From an uncultured Verrucomicrobiae bacterium (lineage in GTDB: Bacteria > Verrucomicrobiota > Verrucomicrobiia > Limisphaerales > J093), in NCBI GenBank assembly GCA_937946835.1, contig CALFAV010000072.1:1-61555 (forward strand): DNA of 61,555 bases, written 5' to 3'. Under the pieces are notes generated by a model, which worked only from the letters and a program-made list of their open reading frames with translations, had not been told where the DNA came from and did not search any database. Position numbers and translations under genes: made by a program. This document shows positions 44,892 to 54,364 of this stretch, piece by piece. Position 1 is the stretch's first letter; each line of letters begins with the position of its first letter.

Positions 44892-46104
44892 AGGGTTTAC
44901 GTGTTTTCTGGGGGGCTTTCGACGTGCCGTGGAAAACTCGTTCGCTCTGGGAAGCGCGCCGGCACTTCGTTCAAGCCGCCCTGTGCGGGATCGTTTCGGT
45001 GGCTCAGTGGTGTCGTCAGGCCGGCCTCAGTCAAAAGACCGGCTTCCAATGGTTGGTCCGCTTTCGGGCCGAGGGTGGGCCCGGCTTGCGCGATCGGTCG
45101 CGGCAGCCCCATCACTCGCCCCGGCGCACGCCCACCCGCTGGCGGCAAACGGCGCGGCCGGTGCGCCGACAGCACCCGACTTGGGGCGGCAAAAAATTTA
45201 CGCCTGGTTGCGGCGCCAGCACCCCCGGGGCCGTCTGCCCAAGCCTCGCACCATCACCCATGGGCTGGGGCGCTGGGGGCTGAGGCCTCGGCCCCGGCGC
45301 GCGGCCCGGCGCGGCTCGGCCTGTCCGGCGCCGGCCTGGACCGTGCCCCAGCGGCCCAACCCGGTGTGGACGGTGGATTTCAAGGGATGGTTCCGCACCG
45401 GCGACGGCCGGCGGGTCGATCCCCTGAGCGGGCGCGACCTGTTCAGTCGCCACCTGCTGAGCCTCCGCCTGCTCCCCCACCGGCACGCCGCCGTTCAACG
45501 GTATTTCCGGCGGTGGTTCGCCCGAGCGGGCCTGCCCGAAGTGATCCGGGTGGATCACAGCCCGACCTTTGCCGGCGATGGGGCGTTGAGCCTGTCGCGG
45601 CTGTCGGTCGGGTGGCTGCGCCTGGGCATCCGGGTCGAGTTCACCGGTCGGGCGCGGCCCCAAGACAACGCCGCCCATGAACCAATGCATCGCCTTTACC
45701 AAAACGAAGTGGCCCGGCCTCCGGCGGCCCAGCAGCGGCGCACGGACCGCTGGGTTCGCGGCTCCAACCACCAACGCCCGCCTGAGGCCTTGGGCCAGCA
45801 GGTGCCCGCTCAGCTTTACCGCCGCAGTCGGCGCCGCTACCGCCCCGTGCGCGGCCCGGTGCGCTCTCCCCGGGGATGGCCCACCGCCACGGTCACGACC
45901 AGCGGGTAGGTGCGTTGGCGGGGCCGACGGCGGGTCATCGGCCGGGCCTTTGGCGGCCAGCGCGTGGGCTTCAAACCGATCTCGGCCGGAGTGCATGAGG
46001 TCTAGTTCATGAACCCTCTCATCGGCCGGCTGGTGGACGCGGACCGGGGCGGGATGCGTCCGGCCCACTGGACCAAAGCCCCCGCGATGACTTCCCAACC
46101 ATAA
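44870..46104 (+). pseudogene. IS481-family transposase, frameshifted and with two in-frame TAG codons
   Basis: DDE integrase-type transposase. The N-terminal part (from ATG 44870, 44879 or 44885) has VPWKTRSLWEARRHFVQA, a helix-turn-helix (VAQWCRQAGLSQKTGFQWLV) and HPTWGGKK. At A6 (45191-45196) the frame shifts by -1 to IYAWLRRQHP and stays there. The catalytic core has VWTVDFKGWFRTGDG (first Asp), EVIRVDHSPTF (second Asp, where relatives have RxDNG) and AHEPMHR (Glu). Two amber codons interrupt the C-terminal part: TAG at 45907 and a second after GVHEV near 46003. TAA at 46102 is the original end. It is inactive unless complemented. Confidence 0.8.
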
Positions 46105-46166
46105 CCTATGTCTTGGCGCTGCGTCCTCCCCCATGTCTTTGCCCCATGCCGCCAGCCTGCGCTACG
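46103..46166 (-). repeat. Right terminal inverted repeat of the IS481-like element
   Basis: Its reverse complement begins CGTAGCGCAGGCTGGCGGCA, then GGGGCAAAGACATGGGGGAG, matching the left end with scattered mismatches. The transposase TAA lies at its inner edge. Confidence 0.7.
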
Positions 46167-46171
46167 ACTGT

Positions 46172-46220
46172 CGCCGGGCGGGACGCCCGGCTTTACGGCC
46201 GGCGGGTCGCCTGCCGCTAC
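46172..46220 (-). repeat. About 49-bp spacer repeat (partner at 53577)
   Basis: On the minus strand GTAGCGGCAGGCG is followed some 20 nt later by GCCGGGCGTCCCGCCCGGC (46173-46191). The same order occurs on the plus strand at 53577-53625, with the 19-bp palindrome identical and GTAGCGGTAGGCG differing by one base. Confidence 0.7.
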
Positions 46221-46311
46221 GCTGGAGCGCCGCGGCCAGCGCCGCTCCGCCGCGGGTTGGCCGTGACAAGCAGTGCGGATTGGTTTATCGCAGGCGCTGT
46301 CCTTTCGCGCC

Positions 46312-46746
46312 ATGACCGAACCCGCCCTTCCCACCCCCGGTCGGACCCGGTTTGAGACCGAACTGCAGGTGCGGCCGGATGATCTGGACATGATGCAGCA
46401 CGTGCACGCCAGCCGGTATCTGGATTACGTGCTGGCGGCGCGCTGCGATCAGATGGCGCGTGGCTACGGCATGGGCATGGAGGCTTTTCTGGCCCGCGGG
46501 CTGGGTTGGTACACCCGGGTTTCGCACTTCGAGTACCACCGCCCGCTCCGGTTTGGAGAGCGTTTCCGGGTGCGTACCTGGATTCAGGAGTTTTTCAAGG
46601 ACGGTGTGCGGGTGGAGTTCGAGATCCTCAAGGCGGCCAATGGAAAGCTGGCGGCCTCCGGCTGGTGCCACTTCACGCTGGTCAACCTCCAAACCGGTCG
46701 GGCCATGCCGTTGCCGGCGGAGGTCGTGGCCCAATACGCCGTTTGA
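46312..46746 (+). CDS. Acyl-CoA thioesterase, hotdog fold (4-hydroxybenzoyl-CoA thioesterase-like)
   Basis: A 144-residue cytoplasmic thioesterase of the hotdog superfamily. VRPDDLDMMQHVHASRYLDY carries the conserved active-site region (Asp and the following helix), with YHRPLRFGERFRVRTWI and WCHFTLVNLQTGRAMPLP completing the fold. The N-terminal ten residues are Pro-rich. ATG 46312 was preferred over an upstream frame that starts in the repeat spacer. The substrate is unknown. It is followed 90 nt later by bamD. Confidence 0.88.
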   Translation: MTEPALPTPGRTRFETELQVRPDDLDMMQHVHASRYLDYVLAARCDQMARGYGMGMEAFLARGLGWYTRVSHFEYHRPLRFGERFRVRTWIQEFFKDGVRVEFEILKAANGKLAASGWCHFTLVNLQTGRAMPLPAEVVAQYAV

Positions 46747-46836
46747 CGGGCGTCGCGGCCGGGTCCACGCGCCCGACACGCGGCCGGGAATGGGCCGGGT
46801 TGACGCCGGGGCGGGCGTTTCCTACCGTCGCCCCGC

Positions 46837-47838
46837 ATGAACCGCCGGCTAACGCTCCTGGCGCTGATCGTTCTGGGTTTCTTCCTGTGGCCGCAGCCCT
46901 GCCCGGCGCCCTTGGTGTACACCCCGGGGGAGGGCTGGACCTATGAAACCCCCGGCGGGCCGAAATGGCAGCGCGGGCGGGCCAAGGACCAGTACGAATT
47001 CGCCAGGGAAGCCTTTGACCAGCAGCAATACCGCCTGGCCCTCAAGGCCGCCCGGCGCACCGTGGCCCGTTGGCCCATGTCCGATTACGCCGCCGAGGCG
47101 CAGTACCTCATCGGCCGGGCCTATGAGGCGCGGCGCTGGGACGAGAAGGCCTTCAAGGAATACCAGAAGGCGGTCGAGAAGTACCCGAAGTCCGCCCGCT
47201 TCGAGGAGATTTTGCAGCGGCAGTTCGATATTGCCATGCGTTTCCTGGGCGGGCAGTGGTTCAAGCTCTGGGGGGTCATCCCGTTTTTCCCGTCGAAGGA
47301 AAAAACCGCGGACATGTTCGCCAAGATCGTGCGCAACGGCCCGTACTCGAAGGTGGGGCCGCAGGCGCAACTGGCCCTGGGCGCGACCCGCGAAAAGCAA
47401 AAGGACTATCCCCTGGCCGTTCAGGCCTACGAGAAAGCCGCCGACACCTACCACGACCAACCCGAGATCGCCGCCGAAGCCCTCTACCGTGCCGGCCAGG
47501 CCTACCTCAAGCAGGCCAAGACCGCCGAGTACGACCAGGGCGCCGCGGTCTCGGCCATCGCCACATTCACCGACTTCATGGCGCTCTACCCGGGGGACCC
47601 GCGCGTGCAAGAGGCCCAGAAGACCATCGTGGAACTGCGGCAGGAACAGGCGCGCGGCGCCTTTCGCATCGCCCAATTCTACGAGAAAAAACGGCACTGG
47701 GACGGCGCCCGCGTGTACTACAACGAGGTGGTGAGCAAGGACCCGAACTCGGCGCTGGCCGAAAAGGCGCGGCGGCGGTTGGACGTGCTGCGCCGGGCGC
47801 CCACCGGCTCCGCGACCAATGTGGCCGCTCAACCCTGA
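46837..47838 (+). CDS. bamD: Outer-membrane assembly TPR protein (BamD/YfiO-like)
   Basis: A 333-residue protein with a signal sequence (LLALIVLGFFLWPQPCPAPL) and five or so tetratricopeptide-like repeats as in BamD/YbgF-type proteins. YEFAREAFDQQQYRLALKAA opens the repeats; PMSDYAAEAQYLIGRAYEA and YPKSARFEEILQRQFDIAMR are typical of BamD. It is longer than Escherichia coli BamD (245). The signal has a Cys (QPCPAP) but not a canonical lipobox. LptE starts 1 nt after its stop, so the two are co-translated. Role in outer-membrane biogenesis is inferred from this pairing and the fold. Confidence 0.8.
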   Translation: MNRRLTLLALIVLGFFLWPQPCPAPLVYTPGEGWTYETPGGPKWQRGRAKDQYEFAREAFDQQQYRLALKAARRTVARWPMSDYAAEAQYLIGRAYEARRWDEKAFKEYQKAVEKYPKSARFEEILQRQFDIAMRFLGGQWFKLWGVIPFFPSKEKTADMFAKIVRNGPYSKVGPQAQLALGATREKQKDYPLAVQAYEKAADTYHDQPEIAAEALYRAGQAYLKQAKTAEYDQGAAVSAIATFTDFMALYPGDPRVQEAQKTIVELRQEQARGAFRIAQFYEKKRHWDGARVYYNEVVSKDPNSALAEKARRRLDVLRRAPTGSATNVAAQP

Positions 47839-47839
47839 A

Positions 47840-48394
47840 ATGCGCCGGACCCCCTTCCTTCGACAGCTTGTTTCAGCGGCGGCGCGGTGCCGCCGGGCGG
47901 CCGCCCTGACGGCAGTGGCGCTGCTGCTGGCGGCCTGCGCGGGTTACCGGTTGGGACCGACCGCCGGTTTCGCCGCGGGCAGCCGCACCATCCGCGTCCA
48001 ATACTTCGAGAACCACACCTTGCAACCCCGGCTGAGCGAGGCGCTGGCCCATGCATTGCGCAAGCGCCTCCAGCAGGACGGCACTTACCGGCTGGTCAGC
48101 GCGGGCGAGCCAGACGTGGTGGTGAGCGGCGAAATTCTGCGCTTCCAGCGCCGCCCGCTGTCGTTTCAGCCCCGGGACGTGCGCACCACCCGGGACGAGG
48201 AACTGGAACTGGCCGTGCGCCTGGTGGTGGCGGACCGCCGGGCCGGCACCAATCTGGTGGACCGCGAGGTCACCGCCCGCATGGACGTGCGGCTGGAGGG
48301 CAACCAGACCAGTGCCGAGCGCCAGGCGTTGACCCAGCTTGCTGAAGATTTCGCCGACCGCGCCGCACCGCTGATCGTGGACGGGGTGTGGTGA
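47840..48394 (+). CDS. lptE: LPS-assembly lipoprotein LptE-like
   Basis: A 184-residue lipoprotein. The signal (ALTAVALLLAACAGYRLG) has lipobox LAAC followed by AGYRLG, the hallmark of LptE/RlpB-like proteins. The mature part alternates beta strands and helices: SRTIRVQYFENHTLQPRLSE, ALAHALRKRLQQDG, VVVSGEILRFQRRPLSF, ARMDVRLEGNQ, and QLAEDFADRAAPLIVDG. LptE plugs LptD in the outer membrane for LPS export. The start at 47840 lies 1 nt past the bamD stop. An in-frame ATG at 47819 overlaps bamD and would add seven residues. Confidence 0.87.
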   Translation: MRRTPFLRQLVSAAARCRRAAALTAVALLLAACAGYRLGPTAGFAAGSRTIRVQYFENHTLQPRLSEALAHALRKRLQQDGTYRLVSAGEPDVVVSGEILRFQRRPLSFQPRDVRTTRDEELELAVRLVVADRRAGTNLVDREVTARMDVRLEGNQTSAERQALTQLAEDFADRAAPLIVDGVW

Positions 48395-48538
48395 GGGGGC
48401 CGGGCTGCATCGCTACCCGGTTTGGTGAGTTTTGGTGAGTGCGCGCGGCGGGCCGGCCGAACCCCGGCACCGCGGCACCCTGCCGGATTTCCCCGAGTGG
48501 CTCGGTGCTCGTGTCGAAGTCCGCTCCCCGGCCCCGGC

Positions 48539-49963
48539 TCAATCCCGCGCCACTTGGTCCAGCACCTGCCCGGAGGCGTCCACCAACTGCACGACCAGGG
48601 CCATGTGGCCCACGGCGTGTGTCGAGCAACTCAGGCAGGGATCGAAGGCGCGAATGCCGGCCTCGACGCGATTGAGCAACGGCTCGGGAATGGTCGGTCC
48701 CTGAATGTAGTGGCGGGCGATCTGGGTGATGGTGCGGTTCATCGCCAGGTTGTTCTGGCCGGTGGCGATGATGAGGTTCACACGCCGGATCAGGCCGTTC
48801 TTGTCCACGGTGTAGTCGTGGAAAAGCGTGCCGCGCGGCGCCTCGCTCACCCCCACGCCGGTGAGCTGGTTGATGCCGGCATCGGCCCGCAGCCGGTCGG
48901 AGAGCAGGTCGGGGTCGTCCAGGAGCCGCTCGATATGCTCGAGGCTGCCCAGGATTTCAATGAGCCGGGCGTAGTGGTAGTGGAAAGAGGAGGTGACCGC
49001 GCCCCAACCCAGGGCCTTGAACTGCGCCAGTTCATCGTCGGCCAACGGCGTGCCAATGCGGCGGCAAAGGTTGAGCCGGGCCAGCGGCCCCACCCGGTAC
49101 ATGCCCGCCGGGTAACCCATCGGCCGGTAGAACGGTGACTTCAAGTACGAGGCCGGCTCGACCGCCTCGCCGATGAACTCCGCGTAGCGGGCCGGCTCGA
49201 TCTGGTCGGCGAGGATGTTGCCGCCGGAGTCCATGATGCGCAGCCGGCCGTCGTAATGCTCCCAGGCGCCGTCCGGTCCCACCAGCCCCAGGAACAGGCT
49301 GGGGAAGTTGCCGAAGACCTGGATTTCGGTTTCGGATTTTTCCCGCACCTCGCGGAACAGGTCCAGGGCCCGGCGAATGGTGTCTTTGGCCTCGGGCAGG
49401 CGCGCGCGGATGGCGTCGCGCCCCTCGGCCGTGAGGGCGCTGCGCACGCCGCCGGGAACGGCCCAGGCGGGATGGATTTTCCGGCCGCCCAGCCGCTCGA
49501 TGATTTCCTGGCCGAATTGGCGCAGGCGGATGCCGCCGCGGGCCAGTTCGGGCTGCGCCTGCATCAGGCCAAACACGTGGCGTTGCTCGGGCGGGGTGTC
49601 CCACCCCAGCAGGAAGTCCGGTGCACTGAGGTGGAAAAAGCTCAGGGCGTGGGACTGCACGATCTGGCCCAGGTTCATGAGCCGGCGCAGCTTTCGGGCC
49701 GCGGGCGGGAGGTCCACCGCGAGGATGGCGTCGCCGGCCTTGGCCGAGGCGAGCAGGTGGCTGACCGGGCAGATGCCACACACGCGCGGGGTGATGCCGG
49801 GCATTTCGGTGAAGGGCCGGCCCTCGCAAAACTTCTCGAAGCCGCGAAACTCGACCACGTGGAAACGCGCCTCGGCCACGTGCCCGTTGGCGTCGAGCTG
49901 GATGGTGATCTTGGCGTGCCCCTCGATGCGGGTCACGGGGTCAATGTGAATGTGCCGGGCCAT
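48539..49963 (-). CDS. hoxH: Bidirectional [NiFe] hydrogenase large subunit HoxH
   Basis: Catalytic subunit of the NAD-linked group 3d hydrogenase. The 474 residues include the L1 nickel motif [10 protein letters not shown] (C62, C65) and L2 DPCLSCSTH (C443, C446, H449). After H449 a 25-residue tail ([20 protein letters not shown]...) follows, to be cleaved by an endopeptidase (HoxW type) during maturation. [10 protein letters not shown] opens the protein. It is last of hoxEFUYH, starting 2 nt after hoxY. The open frame extends far upstream, but ATG 49963 is unambiguous. No HoxW or Hyp maturation gene is in the window. Confidence 0.96.
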   Translation of the reverse strand: MARHIHIDPVTRIEGHAKITIQLDANGHVAEARFHVVEFRGFEKFCEGRPFTEMPGITPRVCGICPVSHLLASAKAGDAILAVDLPPAARKLRRLMNLGQIVQSHALSFFHLSAPDFLLGWDTPPEQRHVFGLMQAQPELARGGIRLRQFGQEIIERLGGRKIHPAWAVPGGVRSALTAEGRDAIRARLPEAKDTIRRALDLFREVREKSETEIQVFGNFPSLFLGLVGPDGAWEHYDGRLRIMDSGGNILADQIEPARYAEFIGEAVEPASYLKSPFYRPMGYPAGMYRVGPLARLNLCRRIGTPLADDELAQFKALGWGAVTSSFHYHYARLIEILGSLEHIERLLDDPDLLSDRLRADAGINQLTGVGVSEAPRGTLFHDYTVDKNGLIRRVNLIIATGQNNLAMNRTITQIARHYIQGPTIPEPLLNRVEAGIRAFDPCLSCSTHAVGHMALVVQLVDASGQVLDQVARD

Positions 49964-49965
49964 GC

Positions 49966-50508
49966 TCAACCGAACTTGAGGTTCTCCGCGACCAGGTGGG
50001 GTGCCCGCCCTTCGATCAACGCCTCGAGCAACGCCCGGATGCGCGGGGCGGGCGGCGGGCAGCCGGGCAGAAAAAAGTCCACCGGCACCGCCTCGTGCAG
50101 GGGCATCACCCGGTCCAACAAGGGCGGCACCACCCCGGGTTCGGCGGGGATTTGCGGGCGGAGCAGCGCGGGGTCGAGATAGGCGCGGCGCAACACCGGC
50201 TCGGCGCCGCCAAGGGGGTTGCGCAGGGCGGTGACGTTGCCGGTGACCGCGCAGTCGCCGAAGGCCACCAGCACGCGGGTGCGCTGCCGGATTTGGCGGG
50301 CCAGTTCGAGGTGGTCCGCGTTGGCCACGGCGCCCTCGATCAGGCACACGTCCACGCCCTCCGGATACTCCTTGGTGTCCACGACCGGGCTGTACACGAC
50401 GTCGGCCACGCGGGCCAACTCGAAGAGCCATTCGTCCAGGTCCAAAAAGGACATGTGGCAGCCGGAGCAGCCGCCGAACCACACGGTCGCGAGTTTCAGA
50501 CGAGCCAT
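49966..50508 (-). CDS. hoxY: [NiFe] hydrogenase small subunit HoxY
   Basis: A 180-residue electron-transfer subunit carrying the proximal [4Fe-4S] cluster. Motifs: [18 protein letters not shown] at the start, [33 protein letters not shown] and [11 protein letters not shown], supplying the four cysteine ligands. It lacks the C-terminal clusters of longer small subunits, as expected for HoxY. Its start overlaps the end of hoxU by 13 nt and hoxH follows after 2 nt. No Tat signal, consistent with a cytoplasmic enzyme. Confidence 0.95.
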   Translation of the reverse strand: MARLKLATVWFGGCSGCHMSFLDLDEWLFELARVADVVYSPVVDTKEYPEGVDVCLIEGAVANADHLELARQIRQRTRVLVAFGDCAVTGNVTALRNPLGGAEPVLRRAYLDPALLRPQIPAEPGVVPPLLDRVMPLHEAVPVDFFLPGCPPPAPRIRALLEALIEGRAPHLVAENLKFG

Positions 50509-51212
50509 TGTTTCTTCTCCCGGGCGGTGACGATGAACTCGAGCTTGCCGCGGTCCTTTTCCATTTCGGCGACGGTGGCTCCCTTGGTGAAGAGCGCGCC
50601 GGTGGGGCAGGCTTGCACGCACTTGCCGCAGGCCGTGCAGGTGAGCGAATCGCCCCAGGGCTGGTTGAGGTCGTTGATGATGTGCGAGCCGGCGCCGCGG
50701 CCGGCGAAGTTCTTGGTGCCGGCGCCCTCGACGTACCAGCACACGCGCACGCACCGCCCGCAAAGCACGCAGCGGTTGTGGTCCATGCCGAAGAGGCGGT
50801 GGGTGAGGTCCACCTCCAGCTTCGGGAACTGGTAGGCGAAGCGCACATGGTCCATGCCCAGGTCCATGGCCAGCCGCTGCAGCTCGCAGTGGCCGTTGGA
50901 CACGCACACCGCGCAGACGTGGTTGCGCTCGGCGAAGAGCAACTCGAGGATCATGCGCCGGTAGCTCTGGAGCCGCTCGCTGCGGGTGGTGACCACCAGG
51001 CCCTCGGCGACCCTGGTGACACAGGCCGGCTGGAGTTTGTTCGAGCCGGCGATCTCGACCAGGCACAGGCGGCAGGCGCCCACGTCGGCCACACCGTTGA
51101 GGTGGCACAGGGTGGGAATGGCGATGCCCGCCTCGCGCGCGGCCTCGAGCACGGTTTGGCCCTCGATGGCGGTGATTTCCTGCCCGTCAATTGTGAGGAC
51201 TTTGGCGACCAT
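50496..51212 (-). CDS. hoxU: Hydrogenase diaphorase subunit HoxU (Fe-S)
   Basis: A 238-residue NuoG-N-terminus-like subunit passing electrons between the HoxF flavin and HoxY. [2Fe-2S] domain: [20 protein letters not shown]. The NuoG-type [4Fe-4S] motif is [15 protein letters not shown], and the ferredoxin-like pair is [18 protein letters not shown] and [16 protein letters not shown]. It starts 14 nt past the hoxF stop and overlaps hoxY by 13 nt. Confidence 0.95.
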   Translation of the reverse strand: MVAKVLTIDGQEITAIEGQTVLEAAREAGIAIPTLCHLNGVADVGACRLCLVEIAGSNKLQPACVTRVAEGLVVTTRSERLQSYRRMILELLFAERNHVCAVCVSNGHCELQRLAMDLGMDHVRFAYQFPKLEVDLTHRLFGMDHNRCVLCGRCVRVCWYVEGAGTKNFAGRGAGSHIINDLNQPWGDSLTCTACGKCVQACPTGALFTKGATVAEMEKDRGKLEFIVTAREKKQWLV

Positions 51213-51226
51213 GGCGGGGGAGCGGT

Positions 51227-52861
51227 TCAGGCCGATGCAGCGGCGGACACCGGGGCCGGCGGTTTCCAGGGATCAGGCTGGAGCAGGGCCTGGTACTCGG
51301 AGCGGAAGAAGCGCAGCGTGCTCAGGACCGGGTTGGGCGCGGTCTGCCCCAGACCGCAGAGGCTGGTGTTTTTGACCAGATCGCAAAGCTGCTCCAGCAG
51401 GACCAGGTCGCGGGGGGTGGCGCGGCGGGCGAGGATTTTCTTGAGCAGTTCGTGCATCTGCACCGTGCCGGCGCGGCAGGGGATGCATTTGCCGCAGGAC
51501 TCGTCCATGCAGAACTCCATGAAGAACCGCGCCACATCCACCATGTTGTCGCGCTCGTCCATGACGATCATGCCGCCGGAGCCCATGATCGAGCCCAGCC
51601 GGGTCAGCGACTCGTAGTCCACCGGCGTGTCCAGGTGCTCGGCGGGGATGCAGCCGCCGGAGGGGCCGCCGGTCTGCACGGCCTTGATGCGGCCGCCGTC
51701 GGGCGCGCCGCCGCCCATTTCCTCGACGATGGTGCGCAGGGAAATGCCCATCGGCACCTCGATCAGCCCGGTGTGGCGCACCTTGCCCGCCAGGGCGAAG
51801 ACCTTGGTGCCCTTGCTGCGCTCGGTACCGATACCGGCAAACCACTCCGCCCCGCGGCGCAGGATGGGCGGCACGTTGGCAAAGGTCTCGACGTTGTTGA
51901 TGAGGGTGGGCTGGCCGAAAAGGCCGCTCTCGGCCGGGTAGGGCGGGCGGGGACGGGGCTGGCCGCGGCGGCCCTCGATCGAGGCCATCAGCGCGGTTTC
52001 CTCGCCGCAGACGAAGGCCCCGGCGCCGATGCGGATGTCCACGTTGAAGTGGAAGGGCGACTCGAGGATGTTCGGGCCCAGCAGGCCGAACTGCTTGGCC
52101 TGGCGGATGGCAATTTGCAGCCGCGCAATGGCCAGGGGGTACTCGGCGCGCACGTAGATGTAGCCCTGGTCGGCCCCCACGGCGTAGGCGGCGAGGCTCA
52201 TGCCCTCGAGCACGCGGTGCGGGTCGCTCTCCAGCACGCTGCGGTCCATGAAGGCGCCGGGGTCCCCCTCGTCGGCGTTGCAAATGACGTATTTTTTGGC
52301 GCTGTGGGTCTTGGCCACGGTGGCCCATTTGAGGCCGGTGGGGTAGCCGGCCCCGCCGCGGCCACGCAGACCGCTCTTGGTGATTTCATTGATCACCTCG
52401 GCCGGGGTCAGGTCGCGCAGCACGTTGCGCAGGGCCAGGTAGCCGTCGCGGGCGATGTAGGACTCGATGCGCTCGGGGTCCACCAGCCCGCTGTTTTCCA
52501 GCACGACGGACAACTGGCGGGTGAAGAACGGGTGGTTCAGGTCGGCCCGCTCCACGCCGGTGGTGCCGCCGTTCAACGTGCCGACCAGGGATTCGGCGTC
52601 GGCCGGGCGAACCTTTTGGTACAGCACCCCGGGTGGGTCCACGTGCACCAGGGGACCCTGGCAGCAGAGCCGCAGGCAGCCCACGCCGCGGACCTCCACC
52701 TCGGCTTCGAGGCCGGCGGCCTTCACCGCGCGGTCGAGGGCCTCCTTGACCTGTTTGCCCTCGGAGGACATGCAGCCGGCCGCCAGGCAGCAGGTGATGA
52801 GCACCCGCTTGCGGGTGGCGTGCTCGTGTTCCTGGATTTCTTGCAGCTCAGCCAGCACCAT
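51227..52861 (-). CDS. hoxF: Hydrogenase diaphorase subunit HoxF (NAD/FMN-binding)
   Basis: A 544-residue NuoF-like diaphorase that oxidises or reduces NAD(H). The N-terminal thioredoxin-like [2Fe-2S] domain has [14 protein letters not shown] and [15 protein letters not shown]. The NAD/FMN Rossmann part includes [16 protein letters not shown] and [39 protein letters not shown] follows. The C-terminal [4Fe-4S] domain has [13 protein letters not shown] and [10 protein letters not shown]. It overlaps hoxE by 14 nt and precedes hoxU. The fusion of NuoE-like and NuoF domains matches HoxF, although here HoxE also exists separately. Confidence 0.95.
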   Translation of the reverse strand: MVLAELQEIQEHEHATRKRVLITCCLAAGCMSSEGKQVKEALDRAVKAAGLEAEVEVRGVGCLRLCCQGPLVHVDPPGVLYQKVRPADAESLVGTLNGGTTGVERADLNHPFFTRQLSVVLENSGLVDPERIESYIARDGYLALRNVLRDLTPAEVINEITKSGLRGRGGAGYPTGLKWATVAKTHSAKKYVICNADEGDPGAFMDRSVLESDPHRVLEGMSLAAYAVGADQGYIYVRAEYPLAIARLQIAIRQAKQFGLLGPNILESPFHFNVDIRIGAGAFVCGEETALMASIEGRRGQPRPRPPYPAESGLFGQPTLINNVETFANVPPILRRGAEWFAGIGTERSKGTKVFALAGKVRHTGLIEVPMGISLRTIVEEMGGGAPDGGRIKAVQTGGPSGGCIPAEHLDTPVDYESLTRLGSIMGSGGMIVMDERDNMVDVARFFMEFCMDESCGKCIPCRAGTVQMHELLKKILARRATPRDLVLLEQLCDLVKNTSLCGLGQTAPNPVLSTLRFFRSEYQALLQPDPWKPPAPVSAAASA

Positions 52862-53384
52862 CGCTCAACCATCCTTTCACGCGCGCCAGGGCGCTTTCCG
52901 GGGTTTGATACGCCGCCACCGCCTCATCGTACACCACCGCCGGTGCCAGACCGCACGCGCCGATGCACCGGGCGGTCAACAGCGTGAGCCGGCGGTCCGG
53001 GGTGGTCTCGCCGGCCCGGATGCCGGCGGCCTGTTCGAGGGCGGCGACGATTTGATGGGCGCCCTTGACGTAACAGGCCGTGCCCATGCAGACCACGCAG
53101 GTGTGGGCGCCCTGGGGCTTGAGCTTGAAGAAGTGGTAGAAGGTGGCGACGCCGTACACCCGGCTGGGCGGCAGGCGCAGGCCGTGCGCCACAAACCACA
53201 ACAGGCCGTCGTCCAGGTAGCCGAACAGTTCCTGGGCCTTGTGCAGCACCTCGATGAGCGCGTCCTGACGCTGCTGCTGGCGCTTGATGAAAACCTCGAG
53301 GATTTTGAAACGCTTGTCGCCGCTGGGATGACCGGCGGCACCCGGGGGACCGGCAGGTTTCGCGGCTGTGGCGACGGTGCTCAT
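52848..53384 (-). CDS. hoxE: Hydrogenase subunit HoxE (NuoE-like)
   Basis: A 178-residue NuoE-type [2Fe-2S] protein, first gene of hoxEFUYH. The helical N-terminal domain includes [20 protein letters not shown] and [19 protein letters not shown]. Cluster ligands are in [13 protein letters not shown] and [20 protein letters not shown] 53384 follows a spacer rich in palindromes (53385-54364), in which its promoter must lie. The overlap of 14 nt with hoxF indicates coupled translation. Confidence 0.95.
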   Translation of the reverse strand: MSTVATAAKPAGPPGAAGHPSGDKRFKILEVFIKRQQQRQDALIEVLHKAQELFGYLDDGLLWFVAHGLRLPPSRVYGVATFYHFFKLKPQGAHTCVVCMGTACYVKGAHQIVAALEQAAGIRAGETTPDRRLTLLTARCIGACGLAPAVVYDEAVAAYQTPESALARVKGWLSDGAG

Positions 53385-53576
53385 TCTGGGCTCGGCGGCG
53401 CGTCAGAATTGGCCCGCACCCGCCGGCAAAGTCAAGCTAAGCCGCACCCCCGGGCCGTCTCCACCGGAATTGCCCAAAGCTGGGCATTCCTTGTCGGCGA
53501 GGGCACCCGGACGGGCTGTCGGCGTTCGCTCCCGAGGGCCAGACGGCGCACCCTGACCGGGATGGTTGCCGCTCCC

Positions 53577-53656
53577 GTAGCGGTAGGCGTCTCGCCTGCC
53601 GTAGAGCCGGGCGTCCCGCCCGGCGGAAAGTGGCGTGGCGCAGACTGGCAGTCTGC
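53577..53656 (+). repeat. Palindrome cluster in the hoxE upstream spacer
   Basis: GTAGCGGTAGGCGTCTCGCC is followed by the palindrome GCCGGGCGTCCCGCCCGGC (53606-53624), identical to the reverse strand at 46173-46191. A second palindrome GCAGACTGGCAGTCTGC (53640-53656) resembles GCCGACTGGTAGTCGGC at 4548. Confidence 0.75.
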
Positions 53657-53837
53657 CGTATCGCCGGCTGGCCGCCGGCGGGCGCAGGTGCCGGCTTCCG
53701 GCCGCCCTCGATGGCCGCCAAGGCGGCGGCGGCTGGCCTGCTGGCCTGGAGCGCTGGCTACCCGCCCCACCTTCGGAAAGCCGGAGCGCCGGCTTCCAGC
53801 CGGCGACGTCCTGCCGAAGTGCCGCCCGGGGACGAGG

Positions 53838-53932
53838 GCGGTTGCCGTACCTGGCCCGTTCCGCCCTGGGGAAAGCGCCAGCTAGCTGGCGCACTTCAAA
53901 GGCAGGCGCCCGGCTCGGTGACCCCGCCGACG
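53838..53932 (+). repeat. Dispersed intergenic repeat, about 95 bp (copy B)
   Basis: Starts GCGGTTGCCGTACC, contains GCGCCAGCTAGCTGGCGC (53875-53892) preceded by GGAAA and followed by ACTTC, then GGCAGGCGCCCGG, and ends CCCCGCCGACG. Same module order as copies at 44689-44781 (reverse) and 57291-57385. Confidence 0.75.
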
Positions 53933-54256
53933 CCGGGCGTATGGGCAGGCAGCCGTCCCCGGCCGCGAAAACAGCGGTGGGCGTTCCGCCAGCCGGAGGG
54001 CTGGCCGTCCCGCCCGGCGGGTACCCGGGCAACGGTGGAACGCGGGCCTCCACCAGGGCCGCGGCGCAGCGCGGCCCCGCCGGATAGGGCGCCGCGGCGT
54101 CGGCGCCATTGAAGGTGGGGGGCAGGCGGCCGCCAAGCGCGGCAGCGGCCCGGCACACCATGCCCGCCCAAGGCAAGCCACATCATCTTTTGCCCACAGG
54201 CCGTGCCAAAATCCCGGGCGGCATGCTTCATTGCCGAAGGCCAAAAAAATTCCTGT

Positions 54257-54285
54257 TTGACGCTTCTTTGAAAGTCTGTTGCTAT
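54257..54285 (+). promoter_or_regulatory. Candidate sigma-70-like promoter for the PEP-CTERM gene
   Basis: TTGACG (54257-54262), a 17-nt spacer, and TGCTAT (54280-54285), about 80 nt before the ATG at 54365. The surroundings are AT-richer than the neighbouring spacer. Resemblance only; no experimental support. Confidence 0.4.
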
Positions 54286-54364
54286 TGTCTCGTGCTTGCT
54301 CGGTCCTCATCTGAATTGCTGGGGATTCCAGGGTAACACGGGAACAACAACCAACGCGAAACAG

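Larger units (their letters stand above)
44828..46166. mobile_element. Decayed IS481-family insertion sequence
   Basis: A 1.34-kb element bounded by imperfect terminal inverted repeats of about 60 bp. The left end (44828 onwards) and the reverse complement of the right end (46166 backwards) both begin CGTAGCGCAG and share GGCATGGGGCAAAGACATGG. The transposase inside is IS481-like but broken. The outermost CGTAGCGCA also occurs in other spacers, so the exact outer boundaries may be 44844 and 46150. No target-site duplication was evident. Confidence 0.75.
53385..54256. other. Long palindrome-rich spacer upstream of hoxE
   Basis: About 870 bp with no credible gene, although open frames run through it on both strands. 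It contains the 53577-53656 palindrome cluster, the 53838-53932 dispersed repeat, and near 53701 the string CCGCCCTCGATGGCCGCCAA, whose start recurs near 57200 as CCGCCCTCGATGGCCCCGAG. GC content is very high until about 54.17 kb, then drops before the PEP-CTERM gene. The hoxE promoter was not identified. Confidence 0.65.

Noticed and set aside
45191..45196. A6 run as a programmed -1 frameshift site in the transposase
   Set aside because: The context is GGC AAA AAA TTT, lacks a good slippery heptamer, and the IS481 family normally has one frame; two further stops follow, so decay is simpler.
45907..46010. In-frame TAG codons in the transposase as possible amber recoding
   Set aside because: The same gene also has a frameshift and an altered catalytic motif, which simple decay explains; no amber-suppressor or pyrrolysine genes were seen.
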